Of a DNA stretch of 23,782 nt, positions 14,227 through 23,200 are shown piece after piece. This stretch comes from Clostridia bacterium. GTDB lineage: Bacteria; Bacillota; Clostridia; Christensenellales; CAG-917. The translations under genes and the position numbers were made by a program. The notes beneath the pieces were generated by a model that was not told the DNA's origin, ran no database searches, and worked only from the letters and a program-made list of their open reading frames with translations. The stretch lies in assembly GCA_900763875.1 (NCBI GenBank), contig CAAFLX010000005.1, forward strand, positions 1 through 23,782, read 5' to 3'. How positions within the stretch are numbered: position 1 is the first letter of the stretch; the number at the start of each line of letters is the position of its first letter.

Positions 14227-15849
14227 GCGTGAGGGCTTGTAGCTGTCTTTAAGCCCCACTATACTGTTAAACTCATTGTCCGCGTTGCGCTTGATGAAGT
14301 AGCCCTCGCGCAAGAATTGGAATCTCGTGTGGACGGGAGCATCGGCTACGATGCGCTCCGCTTTGCCGTGGAGAACGGTGAGGGAGTCGGGGTTGACTCT
14401 GTCCATATAATCGCCGTCGCCGTCGTTGATGAGATAGTCGAACATATTGAGGGTGACGTCAGCACAATCGTTGGCGTTTACCCAATGAATCGTGCCTTTG
14501 ACCTTCATATTTGCGCCCTCTTCACCGCTCTTTGTGCCTTCGAGATATTCGACGTGCACGGCAAGGACGTTGCCGTCCGAATCGAGGTCGCAACCGACGT
14601 ATTTGACGATGTATGCGCCTTTCAAACGCACGATTCCGTCCGGTTTCAAACGGAAATATTTGGGCGGAGGATTGAGCGCAAAGTCATCTTGTTCGATGTA
14701 AAGTTCTCTGCCGAAAGTGGTTTGGTGCATACCTGCGTTTTCGGCTTGGGGATTGTTTTCGATATACACGGGTTCGCTCTTGCCCTCGGGATAGTTGTCA
14801 ACAATGAGTTTGAGGGGCTTGGTCACAACCATTGCGCGTTGGGCGCGTGCGTTCAAGTCCTCTCTCACGCAGTGTTCGAGAATGGAGATATCAACTTCGC
14901 TGTCGGCTTTTGCAACGCCGATACGAGAGCAAAAATCGCGAATCGCCTCGGGCGTATAGCCTCTTTCGCGAATGCCCGAAAGCGTGGACAGACGAGGATC
15001 GTCCCAACCCCACACCACTTTCTCGTCCACGAGGCGTTTGATGAAACGCTTGCTCATAACCGTGTGCGTAAGGTTGAGCCTTGCAAACTCGATTTGTCTG
15101 GGACGAGGATCGAATCCGCAATTTAGAGTCACCCAGTCGTAAAGGGGACGGTGATTTTCAAATTCAAGCGAGCAAAGAGAGTGCGTGATGCCCTCGATTG
15201 CATCCTCGATGGGGTGCGCAAAGTCGTACATGGGATAGATAACCCACTTGTCGCCCGTGTGCGGATGCGTTGCGTGGCAAATGCGGTAGATGACAGGGTC
15301 GCGCATATTGATGTTGGGCGACGACATGTCGATTTTGGCACGCAAAACCTTTTCGCCGTCGGCAAATTCACCGTTTTTCATACGCTCGAAAAGGTCAAGG
15401 TTCTCCTCGACGGAGCGATTTCTATACGGGCTTTCCTTGCCCGGCACGCCGAAACTGCCGCGCGTTGCGCTGATTTCTTCCGCGCTCAAATCGCATACGT
15501 ACGCTTTGCCGTCCTCGATGAGTTTAACCGCGCAATCGTACATCGTTTGAAAATAGTCGCTGGCGTTGTTAAGCTCGTCCCACTCAAAGCCGAGCCACTT
15601 GATGTCCGCCTTGATGCTTTCCATATACTCGACGTCCTCTTTGGCGGGGTTGGTGTCGTCAAAACGCAAGTTGCATGCGCCGTGATACTTTGCTTTCATA
15701 CCAAAGTTGATGCACAACGCTTTGGCGTGTCCGATGTGCAAATAGCCGTTCGGTTCGGGCGGAAAACGCGTGATGATTTTGCTCACCTTGCCCGACGCAA
15801 GGTCTTCGTCAATGATTTCTTCGATAAAGTTTCTTGAATTGTCTTCCAT
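14224..15849 (-). CDS. glnS: Glutaminyl-tRNA synthetase
   Basis: 541 residues. Class I synthetase charging tRNA-Gln directly. Signatures: 'PPEPNGYLHIGHAKA' with HIGH at 38-41, 'RFDDTNPAKE', 'ENHRPLYDWV' and the KMSKS-loop equivalent VMSKR (265-268), followed by the two beta-barrel anticodon-binding domains to the end. It is GlnRS rather than GluRS by the 'RFDDTNP' and 'EFENHRPLYDW' segments, and has no YqeY extension. A near-consensus promoter lies ~70 nt upstream. The leader holds no obvious T-box. Its stop codon is embedded in a repeat remnant; the downstream zinc-ribbon operon may be read from the same promoter. Confidence 0.97.
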   Translation of the reverse strand: MEDNSRNFIEEIIDEDLASGKVSKIITRFPPEPNGYLHIGHAKALCINFGMKAKYHGACNLRFDDTNPAKEDVEYMESIKADIKWLGFEWDELNNASDYFQTMYDCAVKLIEDGKAYVCDLSAEEISATRGSFGVPGKESPYRNRSVEENLDLFERMKNGEFADGEKVLRAKIDMSSPNINMRDPVIYRICHATHPHTGDKWVIYPMYDFAHPIEDAIEGITHSLCSLEFENHRPLYDWVTLNCGFDPRPRQIEFARLNLTHTVMSKRFIKRLVDEKVVWGWDDPRLSTLSGIRERGYTPEAIRDFCSRIGVAKADSEVDISILEHCVREDLNARAQRAMVVTKPLKLIVDNYPEGKSEPVYIENNPQAENAGMHQTTFGRELYIEQDDFALNPPPKYFRLKPDGIVRLKGAYIVKYVGCDLDSDGNVLAVHVEYLEGTKSGEEGANMKVKGTIHWVNANDCADVTLNMFDYLINDGDGDYMDRVNPDSLTVLHGKAERIVADAPVHTRFQFLREGYFIKRNADNEFNSIVGLKDSYKPSR

Positions 15850-15918
15850 TTAGGTCATGCCTTTGCGTGCCTATGCGCGCGTTGCGCACACACAGCGCAT
15901 AATTATTTATTATATTTC

Positions 15919-15947
15919 ATAATAAAACGAAAATGACCATATGTCAA
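15919..15947 (-). promoter_or_regulatory. Sigma-A promoter of glnS
   Basis: Minus strand TTGACA (15942-15947), 17-nt spacer, TATTAT (15919-15924). The -35 box is half of a perfect 12-bp palindrome TGTCAATTGACA (15942-15953), which could be a regulator site. Confidence 0.75.
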
Positions 15948-16025
15948 TTGACAGGTCTAAATTTCATTGATAATGAACTATTAATAATTTCGAGCGGGAA
16001 CTTTGATGGTTGTAAGCGTGCAAAT

Positions 16026-16808
16026 TCAATACTCGACGGAAATTAAGTGAAGCCCCTTTGCAGACAAGGTTTTGCCTGCGCCCGTTCTGTCGCCGCTGTC
16101 CAAAACGGCGCGAACGTCGGAGGGGGTGAGTTTGCCTATGCCAACGTACAAAAGCGTGCCTGCAATGATGCGCACCATATTGTACAAAAAGCCGTTGCCG
16201 GTGACGGATATACAAATCTCGCTGTTGGTGAGCTTGCCCTCCTGCGTAAGAGTCGGCTCGGCGCAATGAGGTAGAGGCGAGGTTGAAATTTCGATTGAAT
16301 AGACGGTGCGGATGGTGTTTTTGATGACGCTGCCGCTTGCCTCGAAACACTTGAAATCGTGCGTGCCTTCTATGATTTTGCAAGCCTCTGCGATTTTGCC
16401 GAGGTCAAGCGGCACGATGACGTGTTCGTGGGTGGGTTCGAGCATGGGGCGGCGGTGTTTTGAAACGTACATCTTGTAGCAATACGTCTTGCGCTTTGCA
16501 TTGAATCGCGCATTGAAATCGTCTTGGGCGACTTGACAAGAGAGCATGCTCACGTCGTCGGGAAGATGCGTGTTGACGGCAAACGGTATCTTGTCCGTGG
16601 GTATGGACGTGTCTGCGTCGAAATGCACGACTTGCCCCTCGGCGTGTACGCCTGCGTCGGTGCGTCCGCTTGCCGTTGCGCCCGTTTTTGTGCCGAACGT
16701 TTTTTCAAGAGCCTTTTCCAAAACCTCTTGAACGGACAAGCCGTTGAGCTGTTTTTGCCAGCCGACGTACCTTGCTCCGAAATAGGAAATCACCGCGCGA
16801 TACCTCAT
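16026..16808 (-). CDS. truA: tRNA pseudouridine(38-40) synthase TruA
   Basis: 260 residues. Makes pseudouridine at positions 38-40 of tRNA anticodon arms. Catalytic segment 'ASGRTDAGVHA' is intact (the aspartate is at about residue 51), with 'FNARFNAKRKTYCYKM' and 'GNGFLYNMVRIIAGTLL' as in the family. Start taken at ATG 16808 ('MRYRAVISYFG'), with GGAGGT upstream; a GTG at 16811 is also possible. It overlaps the ecfT stop, so it is translationally coupled. The order ecfA1-ecfA2-ecfT-truA is common in Bacillota, though usually within a ribosomal-protein cluster not present here. Confidence 0.96.
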   Translation of the reverse strand: MRYRAVISYFGARYVGWQKQLNGLSVQEVLEKALEKTFGTKTGATASGRTDAGVHAEGQVVHFDADTSIPTDKIPFAVNTHLPDDVSMLSCQVAQDDFNARFNAKRKTYCYKMYVSKHRRPMLEPTHEHVIVPLDLGKIAEACKIIEGTHDFKCFEASGSVIKNTIRTVYSIEISTSPLPHCAEPTLTQEGKLTNSEICISVTGNGFLYNMVRIIAGTLLYVGIGKLTPSDVRAVLDSGDRTGAGKTLSAKGLHLISVEY

Positions 16809-17659
16809 CACAACAGACCTCCGAAAATCATTTGGTCTATGTTGATGCCGATTGTCGGAAAATAGTATCTTTCAAGCAAAATCACCACGAAAAACGCGCA
16901 CATAAACAGCGCGGCGAAAAGGTCGCCCCAACCGAGTTTTGCCTTCTTCATTTTGGTGCGTTTGTCGGTTGCGTTGTAGCACCTTGCGTCCATTGCAAAC
17001 GCAAGCTCGTCGGCGCGCCTGAACGAGTTGACAAAAAGCGGAATAAGCACGGGCAAAAGAGCTTTGGCGCGCGCAAAAAGTCCGCCCGTATCGAAACTTG
17101 CGCCGCGCGCTTTTTGCGCCGAAATAATCTTGTTTGTCTCCTCAAACAGCGTGGGGATAAAGCGCAGTGCGATGCTCATAATCATTGCGATGTCGCGCAC
17201 GGGGACTTTGATGAGTTTGAGCGGCGACATGAGCGATTCAACGCCGTCGGCAAGCTCAACGGGAGTTGTCGTGAGCGAGAGCAAAGACGCGCCCGAAATC
17301 AACAAAACGAGCCTTAAAACCATCTTTATGGTTGTATAAACCCCCGTTTTGGTGATTGTAAATATTTTCCAATGCACCAAAACTTCACCGTCTTTTATCA
17401 AAAACAGGTTGAGAATTGCGGTGAATAATACGATGAACAACACGCCTTTTACGCTCTTCAAAACCGACGCCATGGGCAGTTTTGCAAGCAAAATTATGGC
17501 AATCAACATCACCGTGGTGAGCATAAAACCAAAGTAGGATTTGACAAAAAATATGCCTATGACATAAAGCAACGTCAGCACAAGTTTCACCCTTGCGTCA
17601 AGGCGGTGCACAACGGAATTTGTGGGATAATATTGTCCGAAGGAAACGTCTCTAAACAT
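16808..17659 (-). CDS. ecfT: ECF transporter transmembrane subunit EcfT
   Basis: 283 residues with N-terminal helices (~25-60, 70-90, 110-130), a cytoplasmic coupling region and a last helix (~245-265). The two coupling motifs that grip the ATPases are present: 'AQKARGAS' (ARG 184-186) and 'AMDARCY' (DAR 224-226). Forms the energy-coupling module with EcfA1 and EcfA2 and binds exchangeable substrate-specific S-components for vitamins or metals. None is encoded here, as usual for group II ECF systems. Starts 8 nt inside the end of ecfA2 and has GGGGGAAA before the ATG. Confidence 0.95.
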   Translation of the reverse strand: MFRDVSFGQYYPTNSVVHRLDARVKLVLTLLYVIGIFFVKSYFGFMLTTVMLIAIILLAKLPMASVLKSVKGVLFIVLFTAILNLFLIKDGEVLVHWKIFTITKTGVYTTIKMVLRLVLLISGASLLSLTTTPVELADGVESLMSPLKLIKVPVRDIAMIMSIALRFIPTLFEETNKIISAQKARGASFDTGGLFARAKALLPVLIPLFVNSFRRADELAFAMDARCYNATDKRTKMKKAKLGWGDLFAALFMCAFFVVILLERYYFPTIGINIDQMIFGGLL

Positions 17660-18533
17660 CAGCGTTTCCCCCTTTTTTGCCTTTTAATTCGGCAAGTTTT
17701 TCGCACAATTCGCTCATTGAAATTATGTCGTTCGGAAGGTTTATTCCTCTTGCAATCAACTCGTCCGAAAGCCTTGTTGCACACGGTACGTCAAGCCCTG
17801 CTTCCTCGATGAGAGCGCGGTTTGAAAACACCTCTTTGGGCGTGCCGTCGGCAATGATTTTGCCGTCTTTAAGCGCAACGATTCTGTCCGCTATCACGGC
17901 GATGTCGTCCATGTTGTGCGACACCATGATTATGGTTGGCGAAACCTCTTTTTGAAGGGTTTTGACAAGAGATAAAATCTCCTCTCTGCCCTGTGGGTCA
18001 AGCCCTGCGACAGGCTCGTCTAGCACGAGGATTTTGGGTTGCATCGCAATGACGCCGGCGATTGCCGCACGCCTTTTTTCGCCGCCGCTCAAATCAAACG
18101 GGCTGCGATGCGCAAACGCGTCGTAATCAAGCCCGACAACCTCGATTGCACGGCGAACGCGCTTGTCGATTTCTTCCTTGTCGAGCTTCATGTTCTTCGG
18201 GCCGAACGCAACGTCCTTTTCCACCGTGTCGGCAAAGAGTTGATATTCGGGGTATTGGAACACCATACCCACCTCGAAACGCAGGTTTTTGAGAGTCTTT
18301 TTGTCGGTTGCGCTCATGCCGTTGACAAGCACGGACGCCTTCTTTTTGTCCTGCACCTTGACAAGCCCGTTGAGATGCTGTATGAGCGTGGATTTGCCGC
18401 TGCCCGTTGCGCCGACTATGCCCACGAATTGCCCCTCTTCTATCGTCAGATTTATATCCGAAAGCGCGACCTTTTCAAAGGGCGTTTTGGGAGAATAGAC
18501 GTAGGAGAGATTTTTTATTTCAATTGCCGACAT
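17652..18533 (-). CDS. ecfA2: ECF transporter ATPase EcfA2
   Basis: 293 residues. ABC ATPase: Walker A GATGSGKST (41-49), Q-loop 'VFQYPEYQLFADTV', 'DVAFGPKN', signature 'LSGGEKRRAAIAGV', Walker B 'ILVLDEP' and H-loop 'VSHNMDD'. The 'FQYPEYQLF' and LSGGEKRR forms and the extra C-terminus are typical of EcfA2 rather than EcfA1. Its ATG at 18533 has GGAGGG before it and overlaps the end of ecfA1 by 19 nt. It works as a heterodimer with EcfA1 on the cytoplasmic face of EcfT. Confidence 0.95.
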   Translation of the reverse strand: MSAIEIKNLSYVYSPKTPFEKVALSDINLTIEEGQFVGIVGATGSGKSTLIQHLNGLVKVQDKKKASVLVNGMSATDKKTLKNLRFEVGMVFQYPEYQLFADTVEKDVAFGPKNMKLDKEEIDKRVRRAIEVVGLDYDAFAHRSPFDLSGGEKRRAAIAGVIAMQPKILVLDEPVAGLDPQGREEILSLVKTLQKEVSPTIIMVSHNMDDIAVIADRIVALKDGKIIADGTPKEVFSNRALIEEAGLDVPCATRLSDELIARGINLPNDIISMSELCEKLAELKGKKGGNADV

Positions 18534-19348
18534 ACGCCCTCCACAAGCTCCGCCTCGGTCAGCGCGGGAGCGTCAAACTCGAATCCGTGTTGTTCAAGAG
18601 ATTTGCAAAGTGCAAATACGGGTGGGAACGTGAGTCCGCACGCCTCCAAAAGTCCCGACGAGAACACCTCTTTTGGCGTGCCGTCGATTGCAATCCTGCC
18701 CTTGCGCAAAACTATGATTCTGTCGGCAAGCACCGCCTCGTCCATATTGTGAGTGATGTTTATCACGGTGATGCCCTGCTCGTTGAGCTTTTTGGCGATT
18801 GCCATAATCTCTTTGCGCCCGTTGGGGTCGAGCATGGACGTAGACTCGTCCAAAATCAAAATATCGGGGCGCATGGCAAGCACGCCTGCGATTGCAATGC
18901 GCTGTTTTTGTCCGCCGCTGAGTTTGGAAGCCGAACGCTTGCGATACTCGCTCATACCGACTGCGCCCAGAGCCTCGTCAACTCGCTCGATGATTTCCTC
19001 GCGCACAACGCCTATGTTTTCAGGCCCGAACGCAACGTCGTCTTCGATGATTGTGGCAACCATTTGGTTGTCGGGGTTTTGGAAAACCATACCCGCTTTC
19101 TTGCGGATTTCAAAAATGTTTTTTTCGTCCGACGTTGACAAGCCGTCAATCAAAATCTCGCCGCTTGAGGGTATAAAAAGACCGTTGAGAAGTTTTGCAA
19201 GCGTCGATTTGCCGCTGCCGTTCATGCCGGCGAGCGCGACAAATTCGCCTTTCTCAACGGAAAAAGACAGGTTTTTGAGGGCTTTTAGACTGCTGCCCTC
19301 CCCTAATGAGTAATTGTAGCTTACTCCTTTGAGGACGATTTGTGACAT
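18515..19348 (-). CDS. ecfA1: ECF transporter ATPase EcfA1
   Basis: 277 residues. ABC ATPase with Walker A GMNGSGKST (41-49), Q-loop 'VFQNPDNQMVATIIEDDVA' (the usual EcfA1 form), signature 'LSGGQKQRIAIAGV', Walker B 'ILILDEST' and H-loop 'ITHNMDEA'. Start set at ATG 19348, where family homology begins ('MSQIVLKGVSYNY'); the longer frame upstream (to 19510) runs through the promoter. There is no RBS before this ATG, and the -10 box ends 6 nt away, so the mRNA may be leaderless. First gene of ecfA1-ecfA2-ecfT-truA. Confidence 0.95.
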   Translation of the reverse strand: MSQIVLKGVSYNYSLGEGSSLKALKNLSFSVEKGEFVALAGMNGSGKSTLAKLLNGLFIPSSGEILIDGLSTSDEKNIFEIRKKAGMVFQNPDNQMVATIIEDDVAFGPENIGVVREEIIERVDEALGAVGMSEYRKRSASKLSGGQKQRIAIAGVLAMRPDILILDESTSMLDPNGRKEIMAIAKKLNEQGITVINITHNMDEAVLADRIIVLRKGRIAIDGTPKEVFSSGLLEACGLTFPPVFALCKSLEQHGFEFDAPALTEAELVEGVCRQLK

Positions 19349-19354
19349 AACGAG

Positions 19355-19383
19355 AGTATAGCACAGCGCATTTCTTTTGGCAA
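19355..19383 (-). promoter_or_regulatory. Promoter of the ecf operon, leaderless geometry
   Basis: Minus strand TTGCCA (19378-19383), 17-nt spacer, TATACT (19355-19360). Only 6 nt separate the -10 box from the ecfA1 ATG, so transcription should start at or beside the A of the start codon. Confidence 0.65.
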
Positions 19384-19406
19384 ACGATAGCGTTGAGTGT
19401 ATAAAA

Positions 19407-19480
19407 TTTTTTGCAAACCTCATCAAATAAGCGGTGCGAATCGCACACGCAAGAAAACGGCGTTTTTTGCAAACCTCATC
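19407..19480. repeat. 18-nt direct repeat flanking a palindrome, ecfA1-nifJ divergent region
   Basis: TTTTTTGCAAACCTCATC occurs exactly at 19407-19424 and 19463-19480 (56-nt period). Between them GTGCGA-A-TCGCAC (19434-19446) is a perfect odd palindrome. It lies behind both divergent promoters, so it may bind a regulator. The rest of the 19349-19669 gap holds the two promoters and the nifJ leader; no gene is seen. Confidence 0.6.
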
Positions 19481-19556
19481 GGCGGACGGAGCAAACGACA
19501 CGCGCGCCAAAACGGCGAGAGGAAAATTATTTCAAAAAACAAAATCGCCCTTTCTA

Positions 19557-19585
19557 TTGACTATTATTTTTTATCACTATATAAT
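19557..19585 (+). promoter_or_regulatory. Strong sigma-A promoter of nifJ
   Basis: TTGACT (19557-19562), 17-nt spacer, TATAAT (19580-19585), in AT-rich DNA. Predicted leader of about 78 nt to the ATG at 19670. Matches the high expression suggested by codon use. Confidence 0.85.
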
Positions 19586-19669
19586 ATCTAATTGGTTATG
19601 CGCGTGCTTTCGGGCGCGAGCGTAGGATCAAACAACACTTAAAGATATTTATTTGGAGGACTATCCGAT

Positions 19670-22600
19670 ATGAAAAAAATGACCATTGACGGCAATACCG
19701 CTGCGGCACACATCGCGTATGCGTTCTCGGACGTTGCGGCTATCTACCCGATCACTCCGTCATCACCTATGGCTGAAAACTGTGACGACTGGGCAGGACA
19801 AGGCAGAAAGAATCTTTTTGGCAACGTTCTTAAAATTGCCGAAATGCAATCCGAAGCAGGTGCTGCAGGCGCAGTTCACGGCTCTTTGGCAGCAGGTGCT
19901 TTGACGAGCACGTTCACGGCAAGCCAAGGCTTGTTGCTCATGATCCCCAATATGTACAAGATTGCGGGCGAATTGCTCCCCAGCGTCTTCAACGTGTCTG
20001 CAAGAAGCGTTGCAGGTCACGCACTCAACATCTTTGGCGATCACTCGGACGTTATGGCATGCCGTCAAACCGGTTTTGCTATGCTCGCTGCAAACAGCGT
20101 GCAAGAGGTTATGGATCTCACCTTGGTTTCCTACCTCTCCACAATCGAATCCAGCGTGCCTTTCCTCAACTTCTTCGACGGTTTCCGCACCTCTCACGAA
20201 GTTGACAAGATCGACGTCATCGAATACGACGAGATCAAACCCCTCGTAAACTTCAAGAAAGTTGACGAATTCCGCGCTCGCGCACTCAACCCCGAGCATC
20301 CTCATCAACAAGGCACGGCTCAAAACCCCGACATCTACTTCCAAAACAGAGAAGCAAGCAACAAGTTCTACGACGCAGTTCCTGCAATCGTGCAAGCGCA
20401 AATGGACAAAGTCAGCGCGCTCACCGGCAGAAAGTACAGCCTCGTTGACTACTACGGCGCAGCCGACGCAGATCGCGTCATCGTCATCATGGGTTCGGGC
20501 GCAGAAGCTGTTGAAGAAACCGTTGACTACCTCAACGCAAGAGGACACAAAGTCGGTCTTTTGAAAGTCAGACTTTATCGTCCCTTCCCCAAGGACGCAT
20601 TCATCGCGGCAATCCCCTCCACGGTCAAGACAATCACCGTTATGGACAGAACCAAAGAACCGGGCGCACAAGGCGAACCTCTCTACCTCGACGTCGTTTC
20701 CGCTCTTGCAGAAGCAGGCGTGCAAAAAGAAGTGCTCTGCGGTCGCTACGGCATCGGCAGCAAGGAATTCAACCCCTCTATGGTCAATGCAATCTACGCA
20801 AACATGAGCGGCGAGAAGAAGGACAAATTCACCGTTGGTATCACCGACGACGTGACCTTCCACTCCTTGAACGTCACCGAAAAAATCGACGCTTCCGACG
20901 CAAGCGCAATCTCTTGCAAGTTCTACGGTCTTGGCTCTGACGGCACTGTCGGCGCAAACAAGAACTCAATCAAAATCATCGGCGACCACACCGACAAATA
21001 TGCTCAAGCATACTTTGCATACGACTCCAAGAAGTCGGGCGGTATCACCATCTCCCACTTGCGTTTCAGCGACAAGCCCATCAGAAGCACCTACCTCATC
21101 GACCAAGCCGACTTCGTGGCTTGCCACAACGAGTCATACGTGCTTCGCTATGATATGCTCTCCGACCTCAAGGACGGCGGTATCTTCCTCCTCAACTCTC
21201 AATGGTCACCCGAGGAAATGGATGCGAAACTTCCTGCGGTTATGAAAAACATGATTGCCAAAAAGCACGTGAGATTCTACACCCTCGACGGTCTTAGCGT
21301 CATTCAAGAAATCGGCACGAAGAAGGGCGTCAACACCGTCATGCAAGCCGCTTTCTTCAAACTTGCAAACGTCATTCCTTACGAGGACGCAGAGCGTTAT
21401 ATGAAGGAAATGATCAAGAAGTCCTACGGCAAGAAGGGCGACGCGGTCGTTGCTATGAACAACGCTTGCGTTGACAATGCAATCGCTCACCTCAAAGAAG
21501 TCAAGTATCCTCAAAGCTGGGAGACCACGACAAACGGTGCAGAGCCGCTCCCCGTCCCCAACGACGAGTACTTCAAAAACTTCATTGCTCCCATCACGGC
21601 ACAAGAAGGCGACAAGCTCCCCGTTTCCGCATTCAATCCCAACGGCTACGTTCCCACCGGCACGACCAAATTTGAAAAACGCGGTATCGCAGTTTCCGTT
21701 CCTATGTGGGACAAAGACAAGTGCATCCAATGCAACCGCTGCTCTCTCGTCTGCCCGCACGCAACCATTCGCCCCACCCTCGCAACCGCAGAGGAGCTTG
21801 CAAACAAGCCCGAATCCTTTGAAACCAAGCCTGCTATCGGCGTGAAAGGATACGAATTCCGTATGCAAGTCAGCCCCTTCGACTGCACGGGTTGCTCCAA
21901 TTGCGTTGCCGTCTGCCCCGCAAAAGAGAAAGCTCTCACAATGGTTCCCCTCGACGAGGCCATCGCCAAAGAGGAAGCAAACTGGGAATATGCTGCAAGC
22001 CTCAAAGAGACCACTGCAGACCTCAAGTCCGTCAACGTCAAGAACAGCCAATTCAAAAAGCCGCTCTTCGAGTTCTCCGGCGCATGCGCAGGCTGCGGCG
22101 AAACTCCTTACGTCAAACTTATGACTCAACTCTTCGGTGACAGAATGCTCATCGCAAACGCAACCGGTTGCTCCTCCATCTACGGCGGCAGCGCACCGAC
22201 TTGCCCCTACACCAAGAACGACAAAGGTCGCGGCCCTGCTTGGGCAAACTCCTTGTTCGAGGACAACGCAGAGTTCGGCTACGGCATGCACCTTGCTTAC
22301 GACACTCGTCGCAACGTGCTTGCAAACAACATCACCAGCCTCATCGGTCTTGACGCCATCTCCAAAGATATGCAAGACGCGCTCCACAGCTGGCTCGAAA
22401 ACAGAGAGGACGCTCAAAAGAGCGAAGAAGCAACCAATGCTATCCTTGCTCTCCTCCCCGAAGAAAAGAAGACCGCAAACGGCTTGAGCCTCGAACTGCT
22501 CGAAAGCATCGAAGCAAGAAAAGATTGCCTCATCAAGAAATCCGTTTGGATTGTCGGCGGCGACGGCTGGGCATACGACATCGGTTACAACGGCGTTGAC

Positions 22601-23194
22601 CACGTGCTCGCAAGCGGCGAAGACGTCAATATCCTCGTCCTTGACACCGAAGTCTACTCCAATACCGGCGGACAAGCCTCCAAGTCCACCCCCACCGGCG
22701 CAATCGCAAAATTCGCCGCAACCGGCAAACGCACCAAGAAGAAAGACCTCGCTCTCCTCGCTATGGACTACGGCTACGTCTATGTCGCTCAAGTCTCTAT
22801 GGGCGCGGATATGAACCAAGTCGTCAAGGCGTTTGCAGAGGCTGAGGCTTACCACGGCCCGTCCATCATCATCGCTTACGCTCCCTGCATCAACCACGGC
22901 ATCAAGGGCGGCATGGACAACTCGCAAATGGAAATGAAGAAGGCTGTTGACTGCGGTTATTGGCAACTCTTCCGCTACAACCCCACCCTCGTCGGCACTG
23001 ACAAAGCTCCGCTTGCAATCGACAGCAAAGAGCCCACCGACGACTATCAAGCATTCCTTATGAACGAAACAAGATATGCCTCCCTCGCAAAGATGAACCC
23101 GGATGCGGCAAAAGTCTTGTTTGCAAAGAACGAAGAGGATGCAGCAAAGAAACGCGCTTTCTATGTGAAGAAGGCAGAATCTTTCAAAGAGTAA
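19670..23194 (+). CDS. nifJ: Pyruvate:ferredoxin (flavodoxin) oxidoreductase
   Basis: 1174 residues, single-chain PFOR. Oxidatively decarboxylates pyruvate with CoA to acetyl-CoA and CO2, reducing ferredoxin; central to fermentation. Domain order: N-terminal pyruvate-binding domain with 'YPITPSSPMAE' (~26-36), CoA/transketolase-like domains, a two-[4Fe-4S] ferredoxin domain with CIQCNRCSLVCP (from C685) and CTGCSNCVAVCP (from C739), then the thiamine diphosphate domain with CAGCGE (from C806, third cluster/TPP region), GDGWAYD (964) and NTGGQ (998). GGAGGA lies 9 nt before the ATG. Codon use is sharply biased to C-ending codons (CTC, AAC, GAC, ATC) unlike its neighbours, as expected for a very highly expressed gene. 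Confidence 0.98.
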   Translation: MKKMTIDGNTAAAHIAYAFSDVAAIYPITPSSPMAENCDDWAGQGRKNLFGNVLKIAEMQSEAGAAGAVHGSLAAGALTSTFTASQGLLLMIPNMYKIAGELLPSVFNVSARSVAGHALNIFGDHSDVMACRQTGFAMLAANSVQEVMDLTLVSYLSTIESSVPFLNFFDGFRTSHEVDKIDVIEYDEIKPLVNFKKVDEFRARALNPEHPHQQGTAQNPDIYFQNREASNKFYDAVPAIVQAQMDKVSALTGRKYSLVDYYGAADADRVIVIMGSGAEAVEETVDYLNARGHKVGLLKVRLYRPFPKDAFIAAIPSTVKTITVMDRTKEPGAQGEPLYLDVVSALAEAGVQKEVLCGRYGIGSKEFNPSMVNAIYANMSGEKKDKFTVGITDDVTFHSLNVTEKIDASDASAISCKFYGLGSDGTVGANKNSIKIIGDHTDKYAQAYFAYDSKKSGGITISHLRFSDKPIRSTYLIDQADFVACHNESYVLRYDMLSDLKDGGIFLLNSQWSPEEMDAKLPAVMKNMIAKKHVRFYTLDGLSVIQEIGTKKGVNTVMQAAFFKLANVIPYEDAERYMKEMIKKSYGKKGDAVVAMNNACVDNAIAHLKEVKYPQSWETTTNGAEPLPVPNDEYFKNFIAPITAQEGDKLPVSAFNPNGYVPTGTTKFEKRGIAVSVPMWDKDKCIQCNRCSLVCPHATIRPTLATAEELANKPESFETKPAIGVKGYEFRMQVSPFDCTGCSNCVAVCPAKEKALTMVPLDEAIAKEEANWEYAASLKETTADLKSVNVKNSQFKKPLFEFSGACAGCGETPYVKLMTQLFGDRMLIANATGCSSIYGGSAPTCPYTKNDKGRGPAWANSLFEDNAEFGYGMHLAYDTRRNVLANNITSLIGLDAISKDMQDALHSWLENREDAQKSEEATNAILALLPEEKKTANGLSLELLESIEARKDCLIKKSVWIVGGDGWAYDIGYNGVDHVLASGEDVNILVLDTEVYSNTGGQASKSTPTGAIAKFAATGKRTKKKDLALLAMDYGYVYVAQVSMGADMNQVVKAFAEAEAYHGPSIIIAYAPCINHGIKGGMDNSQMEMKKAVDCGYWQLFRYNPTLVGTDKAPLAIDSKEPTDDYQAFLMNETRYASLAKMNPDAAKVLFAKNEEDAAKKRAFYVKKAESFKE

Positions 23195-23200
23195 CGCACA

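Noticed and set aside
15850..16025. T-box riboswitch before glnS
   Set aside because: The promoter leaves only ~60 nt of leader, with no T-box sequence or terminator/antiterminator pair.
19349..19510. 54-residue N-terminal extension of EcfA1
   Set aside because: Includes the promoter and one copy of the 18-nt direct repeat; homology to ABC ATPases starts at 19348.
19763..20863. 366-codon open frame opposite the first part of nifJ
   Set aside because: Same codon-bias shadow; composition is unlike a real protein.
21206..23050. 614-codon open frame on the strand opposite nifJ
   Set aside because: Produced by the codon bias of nifJ; the translation is rich in Cys, Val and Asp with no family signature, and has no promoter or RBS.
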